DNA of 64,000 nucleotides from Seminavis robusta. Lineage: Eukaryota; Bacillariophyta; Bacillariophyceae; Naviculales; Naviculaceae. The position numbers and the translations under genes are program-made. Shown piece after piece: positions 27,861 through 39,300 of this stretch (position 1 is its first letter; each line of letters starts with the position of its first letter). The DNA is taken from the NCBI GenBank assembly GCA_903772945.1, contig CAICTM010000214.1, forward strand, positions 26,926 through 90,925, written 5' to 3'. A model generated the notes under the pieces. The model ran no database searches and was not told the DNA's origin. It saw nothing but the letters and a program-made list of their open reading frames with translations.

Positions 27861-30800
27861 ATGCAATCTGGAGCGATCAGTACTAGTAGCGGTGTTGGCA
27901 CGAACATGGGCTCCCCATGGATGAATGACGAAAAAGAGCAACAAGGCCCCAACCACATTCGTCGAAGGTCTCGTGACCATGGATTGTCGCCCAAGGCAAA
28001 GCGCATCGATTGGAAGGGATCCACTCTCTATGACCGCCAGGAACAGGAAGAAAAACTGATGGCAGCCTACAAGAGAAGTATCCAACAATCTGAGATTGTC
28101 TTGATCACAGGAGCCAGTGGAACAGGCAAGACAGTCCTAGCAAAGACATTGCTGCCACACGTCAAGGCTGACGGAGGACTCATGTTCAAAGGCAAATTCG
28201 ATCAGAATCAGTATGTCACCGAAAGCTCTCCATGCTTTTCAGCTTTTCAACATTTTGCCCGGATTATTGTCGCCCGCGGGGATGAAGAGGCAAAAATGGT
28301 ACGAAAAGCCATTGAAGCCGAATTGGGGCAAGGTGAAATTGACCTGTTATTGGAAATCATTCCAGAAATGGCAGAGCTACTGACGCCGGAGGAATGGAAA
28401 ATAATTGTTTCCAAACGAGAAGAACAAGCTGCTACTAGTACCGGCATGGACTCTTCTTCGCACACCAGTCGGGACTTGGATTTTGATCTCTCTGATAGCC
28501 CTTCCAAAGTGGCCTCGGTCTACAGACGATTTCTGCGTTGTGTTTCCTCGCCAGGTAAGTCGTTCGCGTAGTTTGCTTGCTTGGGGTGTTAAGCGGTATC
28601 ATTGTTGTTTTAACTCGTCGCTATACCTAATTTTTCAATATCCAACAGAACGACCGATCGTTTTGTTCCTTGATGATCTCCAAGTAAGTGTAAGAATAAT
28701 GCCAAGACCTGTCGATGGCCATGTCTCGCTCACTCTTCCGTCGTTCTTTTTAAAAATTAAAAATGAAGTGGGCTGATGACACCACACTGACCATCCTGTC
28801 CCAAATGGCAAATGAGACACCAGATGAAAACAAGAATGCAGGTTTCTTGTTCCTTGGGACTGTCAGAGGCAACGAAGTTGCTGTGTATTCCCAGCTATCT
28901 GTGGTTCTAAGGAAGTTGGATGATGCGGGAGTTGTGATAAATGATATCCAAGTCAACAATCTCAGCCCGGAAGGATTGAATGAAATGATCTCTTCGGTCT
29001 TGGGATTATCCTCAACAGAAAGTCAGCCCCTGGCAGAAGTGGTGTACAAACAGACCCAAGGAAATGCCTTCTTTTCCATCCAGTATCTTCGCAGCCTAAA
29101 GCAGGAAGGTATTCTGTATCACACAGGGGACCATGATGGGGCACCGGGAAAATGGGCTTGGCAAGATGATGCATTGATCTTGTCACTAGAAGAAAGTGGA
29201 CACGACGACAATAATGATTTGATTGTAACACTGCTTTCGCACAAGATGAGAGAAGTCTCCTCAGATGTGAAGGAGGTCATGAAGGTTGCGGCTTGTTTGG
29301 GAACAGAATTCTCGGAGGACCTCTTGTGTCATTCCGGGGCAGCTGCGGCAATACAAGTGTCATTTGCACTTGATGTTGCAGAGGAGATGGGTTTCATAAC
29401 CTATGACTGTGAGGCTGGGACTGGTCATTTTAATCATGACAAGTTCCAGGAGACTTTCTACTCTCTTATTCCTGATGAGGACAAGGCAACATATCACCTT
29501 CAGATTGGGCGCAACCTCAGACGTCAACTCACACCCTCCAATGTCAAGAAAAATCTTTCTGTGGTGCTCAGCCAGATTACATTTGGGTTGGACCAAATGA
29601 CAGATCCAGAAGAAAGAGAAGAATGGGCATGCTTGTGTCTTCGTGCTGGGCGAAAAGCTGGTAAGACTGCCGCCTTCACATCTGGCTTGGAATATGTTGA
29701 ATTGGGCATCAAATTGTTGGGCCGACGAAATTGGAGAGATCAGTATAATCTCAGCTTGGATCTTTACAGCGCTGCTGCTGAAATGGCATACTGCTGTGGT
29801 GACCATGATAAGGTGGATGAATTGACCAGTGCTATATTGGATAATGCCCTTGGTTCAGATGACAAGCTGACAGCTCAGGTCACAAAAATCACATCTTTGG
29901 CTGCCAGGTTCCAAACCAGAGCTGCCATTGATTACTGCATTGACATCTTACGTGGTATGGGTCATTCCTTTCCACGGAAGCCAACGGTGCCACGGATAGT
30001 GATTGCCATTATCAAGCTAAGGTGGGTACTGTGGCATATGTGTTTCCAGTCTCTTGTATGTTCCACTACCGGTACTGTCCTAACACTTATTGGTGCAAAC
30101 CCAAGGCTACTGCTTTCGCGATATTCTGATGCCGATATCATGCGTCTCCCTGCTCTCGATGATTCCAAAACAAGTTCAGCTATGGTTGTTATTAATCAGT
30201 TGTTCAACTTGGTGCAACAGGAGCGACTAGAGTTCTCTATTTTGATTGCACTGCGGCTGGTACAATTGACACTGAAGCATGGCTTGAGCCCCATCAGTAC
30301 GTTTCTTTTCCGCAGATGCAGCGCTCCGCAGCAGGCTTTGTTGTATACTGAAGGCAACTTACCTTGTTTTCTCGTTGCACAGGTAGTGGATCGTTTGCCT
30401 TCTATGGAGCTGCATTGGCAAGGACTGGACACACCAATGAAGCTTTTCGATATGCACAGCTAAGCTTCCGTATACTTGAAAAATATCCTTCTGAGCCATG
30501 GATGGCCCGTTGTTTGCTGGTCACTGCAGGCACATCAATATGTATGAAGGTGCCATTGCCTGACATCCTACCAAATCTGATGAAAGGCCATCAGCTGGGC
30601 TTGAAGTGTGGGGACTTGGAGGTAAGCTACCCCGCTACTGAACAGATATCACAAAGGATGCATTCTCACCAGTTCTTGTACAAATACAGGCTGGCTTCCT
30701 CTGTGCAGTATGGTACTCCCTGATCAGGATATTCATTGGAAATCCCATTTCAACGGTAGCAAAACGTTTGCATCACCTGATGCAACTCTGCCGTGACTAC

Positions 30801-31590
30801 AACCAGGATCTGACCTTCACCATGGCTGCCTATTGCCACCAGTTCTGCTTGAATTTGATGGGCCAGGGAAAAGAACCCTTGGTGGTAACTGGGGATTATG
30901 TTGATGAGGTAGAAACTGGGGAAGAAGCTCTGCAAAGTCATAGAATCATGTTCAGGGCTTGTGCTGCATGCATGAAGTACATGCTGGCTATTTACCATGA
31001 TCAATATGATGCAGCTGAAGCCTTTCGCAAGGATCGGCGCCTGTTATTTTTGCCCTACAACAGAACAGCTGTTCCAACAATGGGACTTCTGCATGTTTTC
31101 CACGAAGGCTTGGTTGCTGTGTCAAGTGGAAGAATTCGGGTTGCACGCAACCGTCTCAAAATATTGCAGAGGTATGTTGGCATTAAGAGATTCGAGCCCT
31201 TTGCAAGTGCCAGTGAGTCACATTCAGTTCTCACAATGTATCGTTTCAAAATTTAGATCCATGGTTGCAGACTGTCCTGAAACTGTGACTCACAAAGTGT
31301 ACCTTTTGGATGCAGAAATCCTTGCTTATGGGGGCCATCATGATGATGCCCTCTGCCGGTATGAGTTGTCCATCAAGTATGCTGCAAAGAATGGCTACAC
31401 CAATGAAGGTGGTCTGGCAAATGAAATGGCTGGAAGGATGCTTGAGAGATATGGTCACCAAAGGTCAAAGGCACTTGTCTTTTATTCACAAGCCAGAGAT
31501 CTCTATTCCTCCTGGGGGTGTGAATGCAAGGTGGCATCTATGGATGAAGCGATTGCAACGCTGCATTTGAATGGCCATGGAGAGAAATGA
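27861..31590 (+). CDS. large AAA-type predicted ATPase, copy A (six exons)
   Basis: Exons 27861-28554, 28649-28683, 28769-30296, 30383-30621, 30690-31171 and 31257-31590 join in phase to 1103 residues. The NTPase module has Walker A GASGTGKT (about 84-91) and Walker B IVLFLDDLQWAD (235-246), which is split by an intron right after LDDLQ. This is the AAA_16/STAND type found in bacterial regulators and in eukaryotic sensor proteins, where it is usually followed by helical repeats. The rest is alpha-helical and TPR-like (for example KAAFTSGLEYVELGIKLL, HDDALCRYELSIKYAAKNGY). No kinase or cyclase output domain is seen. The gene at 46234-49699 is a clear paralogue. A role as an ATP-driven signalling scaffold is inference. 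Confidence 0.87.
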
Positions 31591-32043
31591 GTTTCCGCTG
31601 GAATTTGCTTCTTTTGGGTCTCAGGACTGGGCTGCCGCTCCTCTAGCTAGCTAGTACAGTACTGATAGAATGTTAGGTGCTCCAGGACATGTTGATCTTG
31701 AAGTTTCAAAGTTACTACAGCTAGCTTGCTGGACACGTAATAGTGCATGTAGGATCTTGGCATTACAGTCATACCGTACGCTGCCTGCACTTTTGAGAGT
31801 GACAAGTGGAGAGGCCCACCATGCGTCCGGTACCCAGCTTGTGCAACTGCGCCTCTCCTAATGCTTTGAAGTTTAAAGCACCTTTGTTAAACCTATTTAT
31901 TACATACGATTTTAGTAAAAAGTGACTTAATTAAGTAAGTTTTACTCATTTATTTCATAAAGACTTCCAATTTTTTTAAAATAATACAACACGTCAAACA
32001 CGAAACAAGAGAACACCACGATGGCCTCCATCAGCCAACCATC
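31591..32043. other. intergenic region
   Basis: No gene. AT-rich sequence at 31900-31990 precedes the Beclin gene and may be its promoter. Confidence 0.45.
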
Positions 32044-33649
32044 ATGGCACCAGACCCCAGACCCCAGCCACAAGGAACTGCTGCTATACGGATACCAGTA
32101 CATGTAACACTCCCCACGATGGACGACGAGACCAAGCATTCGGAGGAGAAAGAAGAAGAGGTCTGCACTTGTGGGCACTTTTTGGGCCCTCATGGTTTCC
32201 CCGTCACGCAACCTGTGACTGGCAAAGCCGGAGCCATCGACGCATCGTTTGTTCATCTTCCTGCGCACTTGTACCAACCTGTTGAAGGGGATGATAGTGC
32301 TCCGACTGACCGAAAGAGATCTGTTGCCTTGTCACTCGCAGCTTCTTCCAAATTCTTGTTGGAATGTGAACATCTGAACGAATTGAATCTTGCTGCCCAG
32401 AATGGAGGTGATGGGGTTCGGCTCTGTGCAGACTGTATCAATCGGTACGCTGAGACGCAGAGAGAAGAAGAAATTGTTGGTACATGTAGTCTACCGTATG
32501 CAGAAAGTCTGATCTTATTTTCTTGTTTGTCTTCTTCCTCTCTTTTGCGTTACCTGGTACAGCGTGGCCTGTGCCGTGGATGCACACAGTGAAAGACTCA
32601 TCAATGAATGTTACATGTACGACCAGGCAGCGCGAAAAGAGGAAGAACGCCATGAGAGCCTGGAAAAGGCTCTCAGAGGTGTCTCATTTTCGGGGCCAAG
32701 TGGCGGCAAGGACGACGCTTCAGCACCCAACAATTTGCAAACGGCGGAAGAAGCATTTCGAGATGAGATCAAACTCTTGGAAGAAGAATGCAGACAGCAA
32801 GAAGCTGAAGCTGAACATCTCAGGGCTCTCAAGGAGGAACAAATGAACTTGGCAAAAGAACTTGCAGAAACAGAATATGAATTAGAGGTGGAAAGAAATG
32901 CACTCGAGTTGGAAGCTAGAGCATTCAACAGCGACCAAGCTCAGATGTTTCAGCTTCTTGATACGATTGATGCTGAAGTGGACAAGCTTTCAGCTGATAT
33001 CAGTCTACCCTCTCTCCTCCTCGATTTGCGTGTTGATGAAAGGGGCCTTCGATACCCATTGATCAATGAACTAAGGCTTGCGTACAGACCCAAAGGCGAT
33101 CTCAAATGGAATGAAGTTCAAGTTGCTTGGTCTTTGGCAGCCCAGCTATTGCTCGTCGTTGGTACCCTATTCCAGTACCCCTCGGAGCAGTGGAAGATTG
33201 TTCCATTGTCACACTGTGCAAAACTGATCTTTTACAGCCAGAACGACAAGGACACTGGCGGAAGCAGCGACGAAGGAGATGGTGGCCAAGGCAAGAAGCA
33301 CGCAGTAGTTTATCATCTAGGACATCCGAGGACCAATGGTGCGAAAGCTATCCGGGCCTGGAACAACTTGCTTCATCAGGTCGTATTGCATGTCCGCCGC
33401 AAGACGGAGGACGACAATTCGGAAAGAGGTACTGACAGTGGAAGCTTCCCCAGTCTTCCCTTTGCAATATCGCCTACTACCATTGGGACAATTGATTTGA
33501 CTCGACTGGATGAGAATGATGACGCGGGATGGTCCAGAGCCATACATTTGATGGCCTCTGATCTTTTGTGGCTTTCCGAATGCGCAGCAATCTATACTTC
33601 TCAGCAAGTCTTGTGGACGTCAGCTGTCTTGGAAGCATTCAAGGCCTAG
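32044..33649 (+). CDS. ATG6: Beclin 1/ATG6 autophagy protein (two exons)
   Basis: Exon 1 is 32044-32444 and exon 2 is 32563-33649, giving 495 residues; the donor is CG|GTACGC and the acceptor GGTACAG|C. The junction makes LCADCINR run into V-A-C-A-V-D-A-H-S-E, matching the LC..C...L...LD start of the Beclin core. A long coiled coil follows (about 170-285, Glu/Leu-rich), then the evolutionarily conserved domain: LRLAYRPKGDLKWNEVQVAWSLAAQLLLV, WKIVPLSHCAKL, and a C-terminal segment with TTIGTIDLTRL and LMASDLLWL. Beclin is a subunit of the class III PI3-kinase (Vps34) complex that starts autophagosome formation and endosomal sorting. An extra CTCGHFLGPHG segment at the N-terminus may be a degenerate Cys/His motif. 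An ATG at 32119 is an alternative start. Confidence 0.85.
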
Positions 33650-33816
33650 TATTTATTCTTGTTCTGTTTTATGCATAGATGACGGCTAAAGTACATGTAC
33701 ATTGTTACATACTTTTGACTGCATATTATTCTGAGTCTCACTTTTTAACAACAAATTAGTACCGGGGAAAAACGCAACATATTGGCTCCCACAACCCAAT
33801 TGACTCAATTTCTCTG

Positions 33817-35430
33817 TTATCCATGATGATAGTACATCTCCAGCTCATTCTCATCGTCCAGGAAGCCTGCATCATCATCTCCAAACGAACCATTACAAAG
33901 CTGTTTGTATTCTGAGTCCGATGATTCGTCGCTGGAAGAATAAGCGGCGTCAAAACTCTCCTGTAGCCTTCGCACAAACGCGCTAGAGCGGTTTTGCTTC
34001 GTTGGTGTTCCTGGGCGAAACTCCCATCCCTCGTCATGAGCATGTTCGACAATCGAAGTACCACGTGAGTGTAGATTTGTCGGTGTCCCTGGTCGGTATT
34101 CCCAGTCGTCTCGTGCATTTTCTAGAATAGAGCTTGAATGGGGTTGTGTCTTGGACAGGATCTCAGGATGGCGTTCTTCTCTTTCATTGTCTACTACAGT
34201 GGGTCTAGTGACGACAGGTTGTTGTGAGTTTGTTGGGATCCCAGAACGGTTCTCCCATCCCTCCTGTGGTAAGTTTATCCCCTTCGGTTCAGAATCAACA
34301 GGGCGGGCTGTCGGTGTTTGTGTGAAAGTTGGAGGATTCCATCCATCATCTCGTCCGTTTTCCGCCAAGGGTCTCATGGTGGGTGAAGCGAGAGGGGTCA
34401 TTGGGCGATCATTCGAGGGGCCTTGTGTTCCGGTAGACGGGACCGCGCTCCCAGTCCTCTCGGTAGTCACTGTTGTTACGTCCTCCCCATCATCAGTATC
34501 TTCCCTTGATTGCAGCCAACGCTGACTCTTGATGCTAACCACTTGGAAGACAAACGATTCGGTGCCGTGCAGCTTTGCAGCTAGGTTGAGAGGAAGATTC
34601 CCAAAGCTATCCTGGCAAGCAAGTGCATCGGGGTAGACTTCCACAAGCCGCTGCACAACTACCAACGGGGCTGCCAAACAAATGGCCGCATGCAAGGGTA
34701 GCTGACGCCACATCACGCTACCCCTGTCGTCTTGGCAATGGACCCAGGTTCTCACTTGCGTTTCTGGGTCGTCCATGTCATCGGTACGCAATGTCCCACC
34801 CGCAATGAACTTTCCAGCCCGTAGGAAAAACAAAACGTTGCCCCAATCATTGAGCTCCAGTGCTTCGAACAGCGGTGTGGAGGTACCGTAGTCGACCTCA
34901 AACGTAAGGTCCCCATTTTCTAATGAGTCATCCGAGTAGAAGCTGTCCGCCAGGATGCTTTTCGGTAGACTGCCAGGCAAAGCCTCCGATTTGTTCGTAT
35001 TGACAGTACGGTCATCTTCCTTTTGTTCACGGAAAATCACTTGAGCCTCCTTGGAACTCTTTCTTGAATGGCGGTCCGACCGAACAGAACCAGCAGTTTC
35101 TCTTAGGCAGGGAGACTCATTCGGCTTTTCCGGCATCGGTTTCCTGAATTCTGGACGATGCGGCGATCTTGATACGTCGTCATCATAGTCGTCTTCTTCG
35201 TCTTCTTCACTTTCACGACTATCGTATTCTCTGGCTTCAGCCTCCAACTCCTCTTTTTTCTTCTTCTTCCTTGCAATCGATTTGTCTCGTTTCGACCTGG
35301 ATCTCGACTTGGACCTATGCCGCCGCCACCTGGTGTAATCACTCTTGTCTTTCGAACGGCGCATTGCCCGCTCAAATTCTTCATCATGAATCTGAGCGCT
35401 GCATGGTACCAGACAGCAATTGAACACCAT
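33817..35430 (-). CDS. ankyrin-type protein, copy B, with C-terminal GW-PGTPT repeats
   Basis: A single-exon gene of 537 residues from the ATG at 35430. The N-terminal third is basic then acidic (RSKSRSRSKRDK, KKKKKEELEAEA, EEDEEDDYDDD). The ankyrin-like module (about 185-305) has TPLFEALELNDWGNVLFFLRAGKF, MWRQLPLHAAICLAAP and GNLPLNLAAKL and aligns with copy A at 20020-22092. The C-terminal part contains about four degenerate repeats of the form E-x-x-R/H-D-x-G-W-x-x-R-P-G-T-P-T (about residues 355-480). The tail is acidic and Ser-rich. RS-like dipeptides hint at nuclear location; this is weak. No catalytic domain is seen. Confidence 0.83.
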   Translation of the reverse strand: MVFNCCLVPCSAQIHDEEFERAMRRSKDKSDYTRWRRHRSKSRSRSKRDKSIARKKKKKEELEAEAREYDSRESEEDEEDDYDDDVSRSPHRPEFRKPMPEKPNESPCLRETAGSVRSDRHSRKSSKEAQVIFREQKEDDRTVNTNKSEALPGSLPKSILADSFYSDDSLENGDLTFEVDYGTSTPLFEALELNDWGNVLFFLRAGKFIAGGTLRTDDMDDPETQVRTWVHCQDDRGSVMWRQLPLHAAICLAAPLVVVQRLVEVYPDALACQDSFGNLPLNLAAKLHGTESFVFQVVSIKSQRWLQSREDTDDGEDVTTVTTERTGSAVPSTGTQGPSNDRPMTPLASPTMRPLAENGRDDGWNPPTFTQTPTARPVDSEPKGINLPQEGWENRSGIPTNSQQPVVTRPTVVDNEREERHPEILSKTQPHSSSILENARDDWEYRPGTPTNLHSRGTSIVEHAHDEGWEFRPGTPTKQNRSSAFVRRLQESFDAAYSSSDESSDSEYKQLCNGSFGDDDAGFLDDENELEMYYHHG

Positions 35431-36358
35431 TGTCGGGGAGACAGACTTGTCAGGGAGAAGACAGGCTCAGTGCCTTGGTTCAATGCTCACAACAATAACA
35501 ACACCAAGCTGCCTCTCTTACGCATCGATGGGGCCCGTTGAATAGAGGTGTGGCTGCAGGGTGCGCGCTCCATGAACTCACTTCTCAGTGTTGTCTTCGT
35601 GGTGTGGAGGGTTGAAGAACGTCTAGCCCAATGCGCACCTTCCACTTTGGTCGATGCGGCATGCGAAGTTCTAGGGAGTTCACAACGGCCAAACATGAAA
35701 AAGGACGCGCACCTCAGCGGTCCTACCGGCACGGTGCTGACAGTCATGCACCATAGTGCCACTATCCATCACAGAGATAGCAGGTACCATGGATGCATGT
35801 ACCGTACCGTATGATATCCAAGCAATCGTCATGAACCACACAATCGCAATCGGCTGCTCGTTCTGGTACCTCGAGGTTCCAGACAGACAATCAATCTTCG
35901 AACGTTCATCAAACCGTCAAGTCAAATCGCATGATTGATTGAATTCAATCATTGGACCGTCCATTCGATCTGGTGGGTGCTGTGCCGGTACCAGGTACCG
36001 TACCACGGTACGCTTTGTCTCTCGAGGGCGGTGTTACTCGTCGTTACCGGTATCGGTACACGGCACTTTTACCTCCCCGGAGTGCGTTCCTTGTGTGTCT
36101 TCAGGCGCATGGAACAGGAACGACGCCGACAGCTGCAACATCGTGCTGGGAACCCGACTTGCGAACGCATGAGACTACACTTTCTCAACATCAGCAACCA
36201 TGCAGCCAGTATTACAAATAATTTTTTCTAAAAATTACGGTGGTAGCTCTATAGCTAGCTAGTAGCCGCTAGCTATAGCCGTTCAAAATCGCTTCTTCAC
36301 AGTGAGGAAAGCTATTCATGAGGCTGTAGCATTGTAAAACAGGTTCAACCAGTTCGAA
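35431..36358. other. intergenic region, 928 bases
   Basis: No gene supported. A GGTACC-type cluster (CCGGTACCAGGTACCGTACCACGGTACG) lies at 35981-36010 and ACCGGTATCGGTAC near 36045. A hairpin is listed at 36249-36278. Confidence 0.5.
36249..36278. repeat. perfect inverted repeat, 11-bp arms
   Basis: CTATAGCTAGC (36249-36259) and GCTAGCTATAG (36268-36278) are exact complements around TAGTAGCC. It lies just downstream of the carbonic anhydrase-exchanger stop codon. Confidence 0.85.
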
Positions 36359-39300
36359 CTATGCCCAGACGTCTCCATCCTCGAGTGTGTCGTCCTCCTT
36401 TGGGAATGCCAACTTGGTGGGCTGCGCTGGAGTAAAAACTATTTCCTCCTGTTCCTCCGAATCTGACAGGTTCAAACCAAAATCGTCGTCGTCGTCGTCC
36501 TCAGGCAGGGGAAAGAAGGAAGCATTCTTTTGAACCGGTGGACTTTTAGTTGCAGGCGGCGAGTGATCGGAGGAATCACTGCTGGCTTCACCGGTTTTTT
36601 CGAGGCTATCCGACTTTCCAGCAACCACAGAGGTGTGCCCCGAGCCGTGGCCAAGTGAGTTGCCGTGGCCGTGGCCGTGGCCGTGACCGTGATGTCCATG
36701 GTCGCAACGGTCGCCGTAGCACTTCTCAACACGGGTGAGATCGTGCTCAATCGCGTGCAAATACTCTTCTGCTTCTTGCTCCCTGAGCAAACCCTTTTGT
36801 GTGATGGAACCAACAAGATCAGCTGCCTTCGACAACAAGATCGAACACAAGACATGGGCAACGTGAACGTTCATGTCTCCTTGACCACAGCCCAGAAGAG
36901 CTTCCTGAGCTATCGTGACTTGCTCTTCGCTCTCTTCGATGATGAGGACTTCAGTCTCCGACATCATCTGCCCGTTGCAGTAGCCGTCCTTGAAAGCTTG
37001 CTGCGCTCGTTGGTGGGCTTCAATGAATGCGACAACACGCTTCACCAGTGCTCTGGTCTTCTTGGCTTGTCGTTTGGCTTGTCTTTTGTTTGTCCCGTGG
37101 CCATTCTTGTCACCTCCTTCGACGTCGCCCCGTTTGCCAGAACCACAGTATGACTTATTGAAATCCACAATCTTGGAGGCCTTGGTTACGGCATGCCAGT
37201 CGTTCAGGGGGTGACCCTGCGTCACCAAATCTGCGGTTACTTCTAGACTTGCCTTCAGAGAGAACACCAGAATCGAATCACGGACATCGATCTCTCCAGA
37301 ATTGAATTGGTCCTCGTAAGCGCTCGTAAGCAGCTCGATGAAGACTTTGCGCAGCTCAATGGCGTCCTCCTTCTCTACGTCGTCGTTGTGGATTTCTTTA
37401 CGCATGGTACGAACAGAGTAGTCAAGCTTAGGACTGTGCTTCAGAGTCCTCCTCTGGCTGTCCTCTAAGTTCATACTCGCTCTACTCGACATACTTGCAA
37501 TGCTTGCCATACTGACAACAGCCCGAAGCCTTGCCCCCATGTTGATTTTCGATATAGCAGTGATATCCTCGAATTCTTCTTCGGTCATGAAGGGCTTCAT
37601 CGAAGCCAAGTTGGGTTCCTTGTAGTGCAACAGGGATGTAAACTCCTTGTTGTGTTTGACGGAATACCGAATCTGATCTGCCGTCAAGTCATCAAAGAAA
37701 GAAATGTGCTTTTTGATGACTGCAAACTCCACTCCTGAAAAGCGCGAATGGCCGAGATGCTCAATTAGATCCGAAAGCATTCTGAGCTTGATGACTGCCC
37801 TATATCTTTGTACAACCTTCTGGCGAGCTTCTCCGACATCTGCAAGGCCAAGCTTCCTGAGAATAGGACCAGCAAGAGTCCCATTGATCACCAAAGTCAA
37901 GAAGGCGATCCCTCCAGTCAAGCCAAAAAGCTGGCTTGTGTATTTACGACGGGGGTCAGTAGGGAATGTGTCATGCATCATTTCCTTGTCCAGAGCAATG
38001 GCTAGGGCAATACCAACGGCACCCCTGAGGCCGCCCCAGACCATAAATGTAGCTTCTTTGATGTCAGATTTGAGTCCAATTCGACTGAAAATGGGGTAGA
38101 AGCCAAAGATCAAGATACCACGAATAAGCATTGCGAGCAAGTAGACAATGCCCAAGTATCCCCAATCTTCAGCCGTGAATGTGAAATCAAGGCGATCGGG
38201 ATCAGCATTGGAAATGACGGTGCCCCACACCACTCCTCCAAGTACAAACAGCAGAGAGTTGAGAATGTGTTCAAGCATGACCCAGAACTTTTCCATCATG
38301 TCAGGGTCGTTGAAGATACTGCTGGCCACGAATTTTGTCATAATTCCGCAGGTGACAACCGAGATAACTCCGCTCATCCCAAAGACAGCCTCGGCGACAT
38401 AGTAACTCAGGTATGCAGTGGTCACAGTGGCAGTGACTTGCACAATACTTTCTTCGTAGTTGAATCTTTTGTTGAGCAGGTAGACAAGAAACAACAGTGC
38501 CAAGCTGAACGCAACCCCAACGGCGACTGCACCAAGAGACATGCGGAAGAACAGAGCAAATCCTGTGGCAATGTCAATGTCCGTGCCAACTCCGGGAATG
38601 TCCAACTCATAAAGGAAGATCTGCGAAAATATGGTGAAGAAAACTGGCGGGCAACAATTTTCACACAACGAGTCGAGTCGAGTCAGTTTCTTCCACCCAG
38701 ATAGAACCAGTCATGATGCAACCACGTAAGTAGAACACAAGCGAGTCTGAACTTACCAATAGCACTGCCATCGTTGATCATGGACTCTCCAGAGATGTGT
38801 GTTCGAAGCCTAGGTGGAGCACCAACTTCTCCAAGAAGTGCACTGACGGCAACAGGGTCAGTAGCCGACAGAATGGCTCCAAACGTCATACAGAATGGCC
38901 AGCTCCATCCATATGGCAGGATGTAGTACCCCACAAGAGCTGTCATGCAAGTTCCCGCCAGCACAGCGGGAAATGCCAGCAACAAGGACTGCGGAAGAGC
39001 CTTCATAAACAAGAAGACATTGGAACAGTAGGCGTCGCGGAAGAGCAGTCCGGGCAAGAATGCAAGCAAAAGAGTGTGTGCATCAATGTTTTCCCACATG
39101 CGAATACTGGATGAGAGTTGGTCGGTAAGTTCCAAGCGTACAATGGCAACACCCATAAAGATACCCAACAAGAACATGGTTGCTGTGTATGGGAACCAGT
39201 GGCAATATCTTGTGAGCAGGTAGAATACCACCAAACCCATGGCCATGACAAACCAAGGAAAGAGCATTGCAAAGTGATTGTGGTAGTGGGCGACCCAACA

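Noticed and set aside
32473-32562. Alternative Beclin donor at GTTG|GTACATG
   Set aside because: Its phase does not match the acceptor at 32563; the donor at 32445 keeps the frame and restores the LCxxC...VD pattern.
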